Source of the DNA: Autumnicola lenta
Lineage (GTDB): Bacteria > Bacteroidota > Bacteroidia > Flavobacteriales > Flavobacteriaceae
Reading direction: 5' to 3'
Length of the DNA stretch: 60,376 nt
Assembly: GCF_031846515.1 (NCBI RefSeq)
Contig: NZ_JAVRHO010000021.1
Location: 1-60,376 of the forward strand
Below, in pieces: positions 8,944-18,918 of the stretch; the stretch's first letter is position 1, and every line of letters begins with the position of its first letter. The position numbers were made by a program, and so were the translations under genes. Below the pieces are notes generated by a model. That model worked only from the letters and a program-made list of their open reading frames with translations, had not been told where the DNA came from and searched no databases.

Positions 8944-10032
8944 CTACAAGGGAATTTGCACAATATCGGCTATGCCCGGGATCAAAGCGTTACGGGTAGC
9001 CCATAAATTCCCATCCTTATCAATAGTTATTGCAGTAAGTAAAGGAATACCCGTAGCTACCTCCTGACATTGCAGCGTTACAGGATCACATACATTTATA
9101 GTGCCTCCTACACCCAATCCCAATTCTGCTCCTAACCAAGCTTTTTCATCCATTTCAGCCACGTATAACATTCCATTTTTATCGAAGACCATGTCAATAA
9201 TTGAAGTAAATCCACCGTCAAATGCTTTTGCACAATCAGGGGTAGATCCGCACATTGCACCTGAAGCATCAGGCGATATACGCCATATATTCGATTCCCC
9301 AACAGGTGCCGGAAACCCTTTCAGTTCACCAACATAATAGTAGCCATCTGGACCAACAACTACAGCAGTGGGTACAGCCTCCGTAGGTATCATATCCGGA
9401 AAGTTACAAGCTGGTGCGCCAGAACCGGGACATCCGGATAGATCTTTAATATTTTGTGTTGATACCAGCTCAGTGGGAAAAATAGCCATTACCTCAATAT
9501 TTCCTTTGTTATCCACACGCAGCAAATCGTTGCCACCTGAGTCTACTACAAGCGCTTTATTGGCATTAAGGGCCATAATTGAATAAGGATTGGAATCTGC
9601 ACCTGCACCATCTGGATCGTTTTTTTCTTCAAAAGCGAAAAGATTCACTACCATTTCCGTGCGTTTGTTATGAACCTGGTATAATGCCTGTCCGCTATCT
9701 TCTGTCGCAGCCCCTGCAGGTCCTGTAGTAGCCCATAAACTACCTTTCCCTACAACTCCAATTGAAGTAATGCCTGGAAGTGATGTCAACAAATTTCCAT
9801 TAATAGTAGTTATACCTAAAGAAGCGTCTGCTACAAGAATATCATTGTTAGGTAATGTTGCCAAATCAAATAATGGTCCGTCAGAATCTTCTGCGTACTT
9901 CATAAAAGCCGGACCTTCTTTTTGCTCCGCTTTTGCGTCCTCAGCTTTTTCTGTTGGAAAATCTTCATTTGAACATCCCGACAAGACCATGGCCACTAAG
10001 AACAGAATCCCTTTAATAGAATAGTTTTTCAT
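8944..10032 (-). CDS. ScyD/ScyE-like beta-propeller lipoprotein
   Basis: The 362-aa protein has a lipoprotein signal (lipobox LSGC, Cys20). It then carries repeated blades such as LATLPNNDILVADASLGITT, MALNANKALVVDSGGNDLLR and MVFDKNGMLYVAEMDE, each ending with a short Asp/Gly turn. That is the SMP-30/NHL-type propeller of the ScyD/ScyE family, first noted in cyanobacterial scytonemin clusters but widespread in Bacteroidota without scytonemin genes. Cys pairs (CGSTPDC, CDPVTLQC, CPGSGAPAC) may form periplasmic disulfides. No other pigment gene is nearby, so a role in scytonemin is not supported; ligand and function are unknown. Confidence 0.8.
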   Translation of the reverse strand: MKNYSIKGILFLVAMVLSGCSNEDFPTEKAEDAKAEQKEGPAFMKYAEDSDGPLFDLATLPNNDILVADASLGITTINGNLLTSLPGITSIGVVGKGSLWATTGPAGAATEDSGQALYQVHNKRTEMVVNLFAFEEKNDPDGAGADSNPYSIMALNANKALVVDSGGNDLLRVDNKGNIEVMAIFPTELVSTQNIKDLSGCPGSGAPACNFPDMIPTEAVPTAVVVGPDGYYYVGELKGFPAPVGESNIWRISPDASGAMCGSTPDCAKAFDGGFTSIIDMVFDKNGMLYVAEMDEKAWLGAELGLGVGGTINVCDPVTLQCQEVATGIPLLTAITIDKDGNLWATRNALIPGIADIVQIPL

Positions 10033-10249
10033 AATTTATAATTTTAAGGTTGATTAATTCAAATAAAATTAGAATCATAAAACAGACTCTTCCATACGGG
10101 AGGTAAATAGGTGCAGTAAATTTGAGGAGCTTAAGCAACTGTAAAACAGCAATCTAAATATAATATATAAAAATTTAATATGAGCAGCAGGAGATAGATA
10201 TTTTTAACAAGAACTAATGTGGTCGGGTTATCTTTTGGCAAAAACCAAC

Positions 10250-13200
10250 TCATTTCAAAACTACTCCAACTCCAATTTTCTGTAGCAAGTAAGGATTATG
10301 ATCAATAATTAGAATATCATTGGCCAGACTTAGTTTTTTTAGGATCTCGTACAACAAATCAATATCAGCATAATGCAATCCGGTGCTAGGTTCATCTAAT
10401 ATATAAAGCACCTCGTTAGTTTGATCCTGCAGCCAGTTCAGTAACAATAATCGTTGCTTCTCCCCTGAGGAAAGGCTTTGTACCGGCTGATCTAATCTAA
10501 GATGTTCCAATCCTATTTCCGCTAACTGATTCAGGAATTCAAAGGTTTTGTGAGATACCTTATATCTCGCTAACCATTCTTTTAATTCACAGATATTCAG
10601 TGCGAGTACCTCAGCGATATTTTTTGAACCAACAGTACGTTCAAGTATATGCGGCTGATACCATTGCCCCTTGCACACTTCACATTTCTCTATTGCATTG
10701 GCTGTTACATCCAGACTGGTTTCCAAATAGCCTTTACCTTTACAGTTTGGGCACTGACTTGTTTTTGTTTTATAAGAAAAATCACCTGATTTTAAGCCCG
10801 TTTCACTTGCAAAAATTTTGCTTATATCCTTCAGCAGGTCCAGGTAAGATACCAATAAGGTCTTCGCATGTGCGCGGAGTTTTTTAGGCTCAAAATAATG
10901 CACCTCCGTGTATTTTTTCGGTAACTCTATGCTTTCGCAATTTACCGGCTTTCCGGTTTCTATACTGGGAATGAGGATGTCTTTCACCAGAGTAGTCTTC
11001 CCTATCCCCGATTTACCGCTGATAGCTGTTATTCCTCCTACGGGAACCTCCAGCGATTCCTTTGCTAAAGTATGCCTGGACAGGTTTTGGATGGCTATAG
11101 AATCCTTTCCTGCCTTCAATTTTACCGCTCTTGAAGATGTTTTTAAATATGGATGACAATCTTCCTGATTTAAAAATTCCCTGGGCGTACCCTGAAAGGT
11201 AATATAGCCACCTAACTTCCCCGCCTGAGGTCCCAGCTGCACCAACTTATCGGCTGCCAGAATAATTTCTTTATTATGTTCAATGACCAGAACTGTGTTG
11301 CCTTTTGCAATGAGCTCCTTCAGAATATTGATCAGATCCGGGATATTGTCACTGGATAATCCTGCGGAAGGTTCATCCAGTAAATAGGTAATACCTTTCA
11401 GCGGACTGTTCAGCTGTTTAATAAGTGCAACCCGTTGATTTTCTCCGCCGGAAAGGGTGGATGATTTACGATTGAGTTGCAGGTGATCTATGTGTAATTG
11501 CTTTGCTCTTTTGATGGTATTGATTAAAAGAGGCCGTAGCCTGGAAAGCAATTTTTGATCTACTACCTCTTGCTGGAAATCAGAAGAAAGCCATTCTTCT
11601 AAAACTTTAAAGTCCATTAACCTGATTTGATGAATGGATTTTCCTCCGATTTGAAACGCTAAACGCTCCGGTTTTAATCCGCTTCCCGAACAGTGGCTAC
11701 ATTCCTCCAGCGAAAAAAGTGCTTTCAGCTTGCCGATATGTTTATTTTTCCGGGTCTTATAATATTCTTCTTTTAAGTAATGGAAAAGTCCTTGCCATGT
11801 CATACTTATATCCTGTAACCCCTGTCTTGTTTTGGTTTTAAAAACCCATTGTGTCTTCCATACCGTTTCACCAGTACCATAAAACAGAATGTCTTTTTGC
11901 TGGTCTGTCAATTCTTTAAAAGGCGTTTCCAGGCTAAATCCGTGGATTGCGCCTATCTCGTTTACAATAGCCATATATTGACTCCCGGCATGCCCATAAT
12001 AAGCAAGGGATTTGTTGTGCTCAAACAATCCGTCAGCGATGCCTTTCCCTTCATTGAGCACTATTTTATCAACATCAGGGAGTAATTCCTGACCTATCCC
12101 ATCACAGATCGCACATTTCCCCAGTTCGTGATTATTGGAAAAATGGCTGGCAGATAAATCCTCTCCGTCGTATTGCGCTTTTCGGGAAAAGGCAAACCTC
12201 AAAATTTTATCTATTCCCGTTTGTTTGGCAATATCCGAACGTTCTGTAAAGTTTCTTTCTTTACGTGTAATGCAAATAGTGGGACTAAGCCCTTCGATTT
12301 GATCAACCTCAAACTGAAAATTCACCCCTACCCTTGACTGCTGATAGCTAGAAAATTGTTTGGTCATTTCCTGAAGGCCATAACCATGCAGGGTGTCAAT
12401 CACCAAAGAAGATTTTCCCGAACCCGAAATGCCCGTGATCACCGATAATTGATTCCTGGGGAAATTTATATCAAGATCTTTGAGGTAATGGGTTCGAGCT
12501 CCTTTCATTGAAATCATATCCCAGCGTTGATCTTCCAATTCATTTATTTCTGGTGCCTGGACTTTTGGTGCATTCTCCACCAGAACATCGCATGAAGTCT
12601 GAAAAAGCGGATGATTTTCAAAGCAAATAATACCTGCTGTTTGCTTTTTTAACTCCTGCAAAGCTTTCAGAAGTTGTCTGACATTTTGCTGATGTAGCCC
12701 TATACTGGGTTCTTCCAGTAGTAAGAATGTTTTTTTCGACTGTTTTGCGAAATGTTTGGTGAGTTTAATCCGCTGCGCTTCACCCCCTGATAAGGTATTA
12801 GAGGGTTGTCCCAGTTTTATATATCCCAGCCCCAGCTTCAGCATCAAAGACAGAATTTCAGTAATCTTCTTCTTTTCGCTAAAGAAAACATAAGCTTCGG
12901 AAATACTAAGGTTATAGATCTCGGCAATATTTTTTGTGTTCCAATGCACTTGCAATACCTCAGGTTTAAAACGTTTGCCATTACACCTGGGACATACCTG
13001 ATTAATTGTCCCCATCACATTCATAGAAAGGGTGATCACCCCTGCCCCTTCGCAAGTTTCACACCTTCCGCTCTTGTTATTAAAAGAGAAGGCTCCTTTG
13101 GCTAAAGTCAGGGATTTTGCTTCCGGAGATTTGGCCAACAGGTCACGTATTTTATCAGCCAAACCGGTATAGGTGGCAGGGTTGCTCCTCGGAGTTTTGC

Positions 13201-14740
13201 CAATGGGTTGATCTGATACCGTAAGCAGTTTTAGATCTTCTTTTTCTATATATTCTGAAAGCTTTTTCAGGATTTGAGACGTTTTCCTGCTCACTACCGT
13301 CAGGGCTTCTTTTTGAAGCTGAAATGATGCTGCTGTCTTCCGTTCAGATTCCTTAGCAGACCGAAAATTGCCATTTTGCAGCTCGTTTAAGGTGGGAGTA
13401 GATAGCTCTTCATTATTCAGAAATTCACTGATGGGTCCGTTAAAAACAACCTCCCCTCCGTGCGCTCCCGCTGCGGGACCTAATTCGATGATCCAATCTG
13501 CAGATCTTATAAAGTTTAAGTCGTGCTCTACTACCATCACGGTATTTCCACGGCTTATCAGGCGATGGAGAATATGATGTAAATAGTGCTGGTAATCTTC
13601 AGATAACCCGATGGATGGTTCATCAAACACATAAAGGATCCCTTGCAGGTTACTGTTCACCTGCCTGATCAGTTTTACACGCTGTGCATCCCCGGAAGAG
13701 ATTTCAATACTTGGTGTGCTTAGCCTGTAGTCCTGCATTCCCAGCCGAATGAGGTCGAATAATTGCACAGAAATTTTATCTGCCAACGCCTGCTCACCGG
13801 CTGTAAGAGCCTCACTTCTCAGCCTGTCATACAATTCGTTTAAGGAAAGATCCATCCACTCCTGAAAGTTTAATCCTTTCCATTTAAATTTCATGTGTTC
13901 AGGTTTGATTCGGGCGCCTTTGCAACTCGGGCAAATACTAGAACTTGCAAACTTTAAAATGTTGGGATTACGATCTCTTTTAAGAATGTCATTCATTATA
14001 GGCAGTATGCCTTTATAAAAACCCTCTTCCCGGGGCTTGGCTTTAAAGCCCTTCCATCTCAGTCGGGACTCTATAGTATGTTTTCCATAAAAAACTTTAA
14101 TCCTTTCACTTCCATTTAAAACTACCTCCTTTTGTTCTTCAGATAGTTCCTTCCAGGGGACGTCCACATTAAAACCGTGTTCCCCACATACTTTGTTTAA
14201 TTCATCCACCGTGATCTGGGAATAGACGATGTAACCATTGGGCAAAGTAGTGGTGATCGCACCTTCTCTTAGTGTTTTATTTTCATCACCAATTAATTTT
14301 TCAAGATCGATGTATTCCGCCTCCCCGATTCCACGACAGCGCTCACAGGCCCCTCTTGGATGATTAAAAGAAAATAAAGATTTGCTCATAGTTTCTGCGC
14401 CGGCATAGCGGGCAAACAATATCCTGAAGACAGCAGTAAGTTCAGAGAGTGTTCCAAAAGTAGCATTTATTGACTGGAAGCGTTTTGACTGCTCTACTTT
14501 GATCACCGGCGGTAGCCCTTCGATATCATCCACTTCAGCGGTGGGAATCAATTGTGCATTTTGCTGGTTATATGCAGGAAGGCTCTCTAAAAAATAGCGG
14601 TAACCTTCATTTGCAATTACATCCATTGCCAGGGACGATTTTCCGGAACCCGATAATCCGGTAACGACAATCAATTGATTTTCAGGAATGTTTAAGTTTA
14701 TATTTTTGAGGTTATTCTGGTGGGCATTAGTGATGCGCAT
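10250..14740 (-). CDS. Double-length UvrA-like ATPase with four ABC units
   Basis: This 1496-aa protein is about 1.6 times a normal UvrA and contains two UvrA-like halves. Half 1 has Walker A GLSGSGKSS (about 28-36), a zinc-type CERC motif near 133, and a signature SSGDAQR near 350. It then has a UvrA second-unit region (IGKTPRSNPATYTG, CETCEGAG, LSGGEAQR near 650) whose Walker A is absent and whose Walker B reads LLLEEPSIGLH. Half 2 repeats this with Walker A GISGSGKSS (about 771), CAIC, LSGGENQR (about 1097), a fourth unit with GKSGIGKTT (about 1245), CPNCKGKG and SSGEKQR (about 1423). The Walker A to zinc distance is only about 100 residues in both halves, too short for the UvrB-binding domain of canonical UvrA. 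A role in ordinary excision repair is therefore doubtful; a UvrA2-like role in drug or stress resistance is an alternative. Confidence 0.88.
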   Translation of the reverse strand: MRITNAHQNNLKNINLNIPENQLIVVTGLSGSGKSSLAMDVIANEGYRYFLESLPAYNQQNAQLIPTAEVDDIEGLPPVIKVEQSKRFQSINATFGTLSELTAVFRILFARYAGAETMSKSLFSFNHPRGACERCRGIGEAEYIDLEKLIGDENKTLREGAITTTLPNGYIVYSQITVDELNKVCGEHGFNVDVPWKELSEEQKEVVLNGSERIKVFYGKHTIESRLRWKGFKAKPREEGFYKGILPIMNDILKRDRNPNILKFASSSICPSCKGARIKPEHMKFKWKGLNFQEWMDLSLNELYDRLRSEALTAGEQALADKISVQLFDLIRLGMQDYRLSTPSIEISSGDAQRVKLIRQVNSNLQGILYVFDEPSIGLSEDYQHYLHHILHRLISRGNTVMVVEHDLNFIRSADWIIELGPAAGAHGGEVVFNGPISEFLNNEELSTPTLNELQNGNFRSAKESERKTAASFQLQKEALTVVSRKTSQILKKLSEYIEKEDLKLLTVSDQPIGKTPRSNPATYTGLADKIRDLLAKSPEAKSLTLAKGAFSFNNKSGRCETCEGAGVITLSMNVMGTINQVCPRCNGKRFKPEVLQVHWNTKNIAEIYNLSISEAYVFFSEKKKITEILSLMLKLGLGYIKLGQPSNTLSGGEAQRIKLTKHFAKQSKKTFLLLEEPSIGLHQQNVRQLLKALQELKKQTAGIICFENHPLFQTSCDVLVENAPKVQAPEINELEDQRWDMISMKGARTHYLKDLDINFPRNQLSVITGISGSGKSSLVIDTLHGYGLQEMTKQFSSYQQSRVGVNFQFEVDQIEGLSPTICITRKERNFTERSDIAKQTGIDKILRFAFSRKAQYDGEDLSASHFSNNHELGKCAICDGIGQELLPDVDKIVLNEGKGIADGLFEHNKSLAYYGHAGSQYMAIVNEIGAIHGFSLETPFKELTDQQKDILFYGTGETVWKTQWVFKTKTRQGLQDISMTWQGLFHYLKEEYYKTRKNKHIGKLKALFSLEECSHCSGSGLKPERLAFQIGGKSIHQIRLMDFKVLEEWLSSDFQQEVVDQKLLSRLRPLLINTIKRAKQLHIDHLQLNRKSSTLSGGENQRVALIKQLNSPLKGITYLLDEPSAGLSSDNIPDLINILKELIAKGNTVLVIEHNKEIILAADKLVQLGPQAGKLGGYITFQGTPREFLNQEDCHPYLKTSSRAVKLKAGKDSIAIQNLSRHTLAKESLEVPVGGITAISGKSGIGKTTLVKDILIPSIETGKPVNCESIELPKKYTEVHYFEPKKLRAHAKTLLVSYLDLLKDISKIFASETGLKSGDFSYKTKTSQCPNCKGKGYLETSLDVTANAIEKCEVCKGQWYQPHILERTVGSKNIAEVLALNICELKEWLARYKVSHKTFEFLNQLAEIGLEHLRLDQPVQSLSSGEKQRLLLLNWLQDQTNEVLYILDEPSTGLHYADIDLLYEILKKLSLANDILIIDHNPYLLQKIGVGVVLK

Positions 14741-15047
14741 AAAGGCTTTATTTTTTCTCTTTCAAAAAAATAAATATAAGTAGATATTAGGGCTTACCAT
14801 GGGTTTTTCAGGAAAACACAGCATAATTTTCATCTCTCCTGAAATTAGATCATTTCATTGATTTTTAACAGAGAATATTGTGCTTCTAATGAACTTATAT
14901 AATTAACAAACATTCTTGCTATAACACTTTTAAGATTTGAATATTCATAAAGAACCCCTTATTCATGCAATTATTAATATTTCAAAAACAAAGTGACAGT
15001 TAGGCACTAAATATTCATATCTTGTTGATCACTAAATAATTACCCTC
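14741..15047. promoter_or_regulatory. Divergent promoter spacer
   Basis: This 307-bp AT-rich gap separates the minus-strand UvrA-like gene from the plus-strand dienelactone hydrolase and must carry both promoters. No clear -33/-7 pair or operator could be picked out with confidence. Confidence 0.35.
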
Positions 15048-15935
15048 ATGAAGAACCTTAAAAAAGAAGATATCAGTCAAGAAGTATTTGACCTGTATGA
15101 TGATTACGCCCACAATATACTCAACAGACGCCAGTTTGTTGAGAAACTTTCATTGTACGCCGTTGGCGGACTGACGGTAGGATCTCTGCTAAGTTTTATG
15201 TCTCCTGATTATTTATCTACAATGTTGGTTAGCAAAGACGATCCGCGTCTGGACTCTGAATATATTCAGTATGATTCTCTCAAAGGTGGCGGAAGTATTA
15301 AGGCGCTGTTATCCAGTCCAAAAGAAAAGTCAGCAAAATTGCCTGGAGTCATTGTTGTGCATGAGAACCGTGGATTAAACCCCTATATTGAAGACGTGGG
15401 CAGGCAGACGGCTTTGGATGGGTTTATTAGCATTGCACCTGATGCGCTATCGCCGCTTGGCGGCTATCCGGGAAACGATGATGCCGGCCGGGAATTGCAA
15501 AAACAACGCGATCGCAACGACATGCTTGAGGATTTTATAGCTGCCTTTGATTATCTTAAAAATCACAAGGATTGCAACGGCAACATTGGCGTGGTTGGAT
15601 TCTGTTTTGGTGGATGGATATCAAACATGATGGCGGTGCGAGTCTCCGAATTAAAAGCAGCAGTGCCGTTTTATGGCGGACAGCCTACTTCCGAAGAAAC
15701 CGCACAGATCAAAGCACCTCTGTTGATTCATTATGCGGAACTTGACACCCGGGTTAATGAGGGCTGGCCTGATTATGAAAAGGCACTAAAAGCGAATAAT
15801 GTAGACTATACTGTTCATTTTTATGAAGGCGTAAACCATGGATTTCATAACACAACAACCCCCAGATATGATAAAGCTGCTGCGGAGCTCGCCTGGCAAC
15901 GTACTGTGGCATTTTTTAAGGAGCGACTGGGTTGA
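15048..15935 (+). CDS. Dienelactone hydrolase family protein, probably Tat-exported
   Basis: The 295-aa alpha/beta hydrolase has the dienelactone hydrolase triad: Cys186 in GFCFGG, Asp233 in ELDTRV and His264 in GVNHGFHN. VIVVHENRGLNPYIEDVGR is the usual N-terminal motif of the family. The N terminus contains NRRQFVEKLSLYAVGGLTVG, a twin-arginine-like motif before a hydrophobic stretch, so export or membrane anchoring is inferred. DLH enzymes hydrolyse lactones in aromatic degradation, but homologues like this act on undefined esters. It is monocistronic and divergent from the UvrA-like gene. Confidence 0.88.
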   Translation: MKNLKKEDISQEVFDLYDDYAHNILNRRQFVEKLSLYAVGGLTVGSLLSFMSPDYLSTMLVSKDDPRLDSEYIQYDSLKGGGSIKALLSSPKEKSAKLPGVIVVHENRGLNPYIEDVGRQTALDGFISIAPDALSPLGGYPGNDDAGRELQKQRDRNDMLEDFIAAFDYLKNHKDCNGNIGVVGFCFGGWISNMMAVRVSELKAAVPFYGGQPTSEETAQIKAPLLIHYAELDTRVNEGWPDYEKALKANNVDYTVHFYEGVNHGFHNTTTPRYDKAAAELAWQRTVAFFKERLG

Positions 15936-16117
15936 TTAGTCTTTTCTGATTCAAATTCTGATAAATGCTTTCAAGAATTTGAAAAGAAATTATATCGTAT
16001 AACATAGGTTAATTGTAAATAACCCTATGACATTAGTAATAATAAAATATTGCAAAAAATAAGGCGCAAAGAAGCCCAGGATTAACCGGGCTCTGTCAGT
16101 GCATCGAAATTTGTAAT

Positions 16118-16220
16118 TTATTTCGGCATTACTACTGTGTCTATCACGTGAATAACACCATTGCTTGCCCTTACATCTGTAGCAACAATTTCGCTGTAAT
16201 TTCCTTTTGCATCCACATTT
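16118..16220 (-). pseudogene. Fasciclin-domain C-terminal remnant
   Basis: One minus-strand frame reads NVDAKGNYSEIVATDVRASN followed by GVIHVIDTVVMPK and a stop at 16118. This is the conserved last part of a fasciclin (FAS1) domain (the H2 region, NGVIHVID). A stop codon lies just upstream in the same frame and no upstream fasciclin sequence is evident. Only about 33 codons survive, so it is a relic of a secreted FAS1 protein. Confidence 0.75.
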
Positions 16221-16256
16221 TGTCATCTTTTTGCATTACGATCAATACTTCACTAC

Positions 16257-16290
16257 GAACTCCGTACTCCGAACTCCGAACACCGAACTT
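16257..16290. repeat. Heptanucleotide tandem repeat (GAACTCC)n
   Basis: Nearly five 7-bp units in a row: GAACTCC, GTACTCC, GAACTCC, GAACACC, GAACTT. It lies between the fasciclin relic and a dispersed-core repeat copy. The rest of the spacer to 16657 holds only what look like further decayed repeats. Confidence 0.7.
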
Positions 16291-16300
16291 GTAATAGCCG

Positions 16301-16319
16301 ATAATGGCCATTTTTGAAG
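16301..16319 (+). repeat. Dispersed intergenic core repeat, degenerate copy
   Basis: ATAATGGCCATTTTTGAAG resembles the copy at 20281-20300 and the core AAATTGGCAATTATCGACC that recurs through the intergenic regions of this window. Confidence 0.45.
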
Positions 16320-16657
16320 CAAGATCTTGAAACTGTTGTCAGTTGTGAGTTGTAGGTTTTAATCTTAATGTGCCTGCTTTACAACTTTACGACTCTACTG
16401 TAATCCTTAATGAATGAGAGTGCAAAAGGTTTGAAGCTTCAAGTTGCAATTTCTTGTAATGGCAAGGTGGGAATGCTCTTAGGCAGAATTTCTTTTCTCC
16501 TATTCGCAACATCTGTCGCTACTTAAGGCCTACAACCTCACACCTGCCGTAAATGAGAAGGAACAATGAGCGTCGGGAAGTTTGACTAAGTCGAATTCCG
16601 GATGAACTTCATGTGGATAAGGACGTTCTCCTATTGCGCCGGGATATATGAATATAA

Positions 16658-17303
16658 TTAATCCAGCACTAAAAGTGGAATTTCGCTATGGAGGGTTAAA
16701 TGTCTGGTTAGCTTTCCCTCTGAAGCTTCTCCATTTTCAAAATGGGGATTTGGCATCACTGCCACCATATCAATATTATAATTTTCCACATAATCCTTTA
16801 TACCTTTTTCGATATCTTTATTTTCTGCAAAGAAGTGGTGAGAATAAAACTTCTCAAGGAAATACTGTACGGTGTTTCCATCCCAAGGGTAAGAATGATA
16901 TTGTGGAGCTTGAAAAAATTAGCAGTATCAGGAACAACCAATACTGAAAGATCTGCTGCCTGTACAAATTTTGAAGTTCTTTTAGTTATGGCCTCATTAT
17001 TTTCTTCAATACCTTTGGTTCCCATGATTATAAGATCCACTTCCAATTGTTCCTGAATATCTAAAATTGAAGAAATAAGTTCCCCCTCCCTTACGATCGT
17101 CTTAATTTTAGCGCTTAAAGGGATATCGTATTTCGAAATAACCTTTTGAAATTTACGTGAGGGCTTTTTCCTTTTATTTTCCTCATTAACAATATAAAGA
17201 AGAAACAAAGTAATATCTTCATCATTTCTGGAAAATTTCACAGCATAATCCAGAGCATTTTTAGAAACACTGGAAAAATCGAAGGGATTAAAATATTTTT
17301 CAT
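16658..17303 (-). pseudogene. Universal stress protein, two frameshifts
   Basis: Read leftward from an ATG at 17303, the start MKNILIP continues in another frame as FDFSSVSKNALDYAVKFSRN, the canonical start of a Usp domain, implying one lost base. The central part (DLIIMGTKGIEENNEAITKR, then VLVVPDTAN) holds the GTKG ATP-binding motif. A second shift near 16850 leads into a frame reading FLEKFYSHHFFAENKDIEKG and ending IPLLVLD at 16658. Correcting both gives a protein of about 215 aa with a full domain and part of a second. With two independent lesions it is very probably a pseudogene. Confidence 0.85.
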
Positions 17304-17631
17304 GGTGAGAAGTATTAGATTCAATTAAAAATTTCTCTTCAGAAGTGATCTTTTAGTACATTAAGGACATCTTTAAAAAAAAGCTCAAAAAATGACCATT
17401 ATCAGGTTCAACTTCATTACAGGAGAATTCTAAAGCAAAAAAAATGGAAGGTTTGCTGTAACAAGCTCTTCAAATAAAAATGACATAGTAATAGAACCTA
17501 TCAGAAATATTGGAATGAAAAAAATCGTTTATTTCACTTCCGTCTGCTAAACACTTAAGATTTTTGTTCGTATTCTGATTAAACCTTAAAGCCTCAGAAA
17601 ACTGAACGGCCCAGATGATAAAAACTTAAAT
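17304..17631. other. Spacer without recognisable content
   Basis: A 328-bp gap between two divergent broken genes. It is AT-rich and must once have carried their promoters. No gene, repeat or clear hairpin is seen. Confidence 0.3.
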
Positions 17632-18918
17632 ATGACAAAAATAAACTATGTCCTCCTGTTCCTGATAATATCAACTACAGCCTGCCAATTCGGGAAGTCG
17701 AAAGATGTAAAGGACGGGGACAATAATATTCCACCTGTATCTCTTGTCGTTAATGATAAGGCAGAAACCCGAATTGACTCTACCCTTAAAAGCGTGGTGC
17801 AGTCGGGAAAAATCGCAGGTGTATCTGCACTTATTTATGAAAACGACAAAGAAGTCTACTAAAACGCATTTGGTTTTGCAGACCGTGAGGCAAAAAAGGA
17901 AATGGACCGGAATACGGTGTTAAGGATCTACTCTATGACTAAACCCATAACCGGTACCGCCCTAATGCAGTTGTATGAAAAAGGCGCTTTTAAGCTTGAC
18001 GATCCTCTTGCCAAATACGCTCCTGAATTTGCAGATATGGAAGTTTTTGCAGGTGTGGATGCTGCCGGAAATATTATAACCGAACCACTCAACCGGCCCA
18101 TTACTATTCGCGACCTCACCCGCCATACCGCCGGATTTGCACGTAAAGAACATCCTGTCCTTGGAGAGATGGTTACAAATGCTGATGTTCTGAACAGGGA
18201 AAATACTCTTTCTGAAATGGCAGAAAAATTAAGCGGTTTGCCTCTTGCTTTTCAGCCTGGAGAAGAATGGGCGTATGGGATAAGTGTAGACGTTCAGGCG
18301 TATCTTGTGGAACTCCTTTCGGGAAAAGCTTTTGATGAATATATACAAGAAAACATTCTCGATCCTCTGGAGATGGAAAACACCAGCTATGTACCTAAAA
18401 AACCTGAAAGAATGGCTGCCATGTATAGGATGGATGAAAACGGAGAGCTGGGCAGAATTCCAGATGAAGAAGCAAATGCCTTTAACAGGCAATCCTGGCC
18501 TTTAAAACCCGGAGGTTGGGGTTTAACCTCTACCCTGGACGACTATATGAATTTTGCCCGTATGCTGGTGAACGAAGGCGAATTCAAAAATAAGAGGATT
18601 TTAAGAGAAGAAACCGTAAAATTAATGGCCACTAACCAGCTGGACGAGGATGTAGAGGAGCGTATGTGGCTACCCACCAAGGGCCAGGTGGGCTTCGGAA
18701 TCGATTTTGCGGTGCGTATTCACCCTCCTTTAACAGCTGAGGAAAACAACGGTGTAGTAGGTGAATTCTTCTGGGACGGTGCCGCTAGTACGCTCTTTTG
18801 GATTGATCCCGTAAATGAAATTACTGCGGTTCTTTTTGTTCAGAAATTTCCTTTTGATGGTGAGCTGCACAAAAAATTCCGGGATGCTGTGTATGGAAAT
18901 TTCGATGATCAAAAGTGA
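17632..18918 (+). pseudogene. Beta-lactamase-family serine hydrolase interrupted by an in-frame stop
   Basis: A lipoprotein signal (MTKINYVLLFLIISTTAC) leads into a class C/esterase-type domain. The reading frame is broken by a TAA at 17860-17862 and resumes in the same frame (NAFGFADREAKKEMDRNTVL). Downstream are the catalytic SMTK (Ser-x-x-Lys), the YGIS motif in the YxN position, and WGLTSTLDDYMNFARML. Without the stop the protein would be about 428 aa. These enzymes include D-aminopeptidases, esterases and penicillin-binding relatives. A downstream restart at ATG 17902 would lack the signal peptide, so secretion would fail. Nonsense mutation is the simplest reading; sequencing error is possible. 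Confidence 0.85.

Noticed and set aside
10250..14740. Naming the large ATPase uvrA
   Set aside because: It lacks room for the UvrB-binding domain and has four ABC units, so canonical excision repair cannot be assumed.
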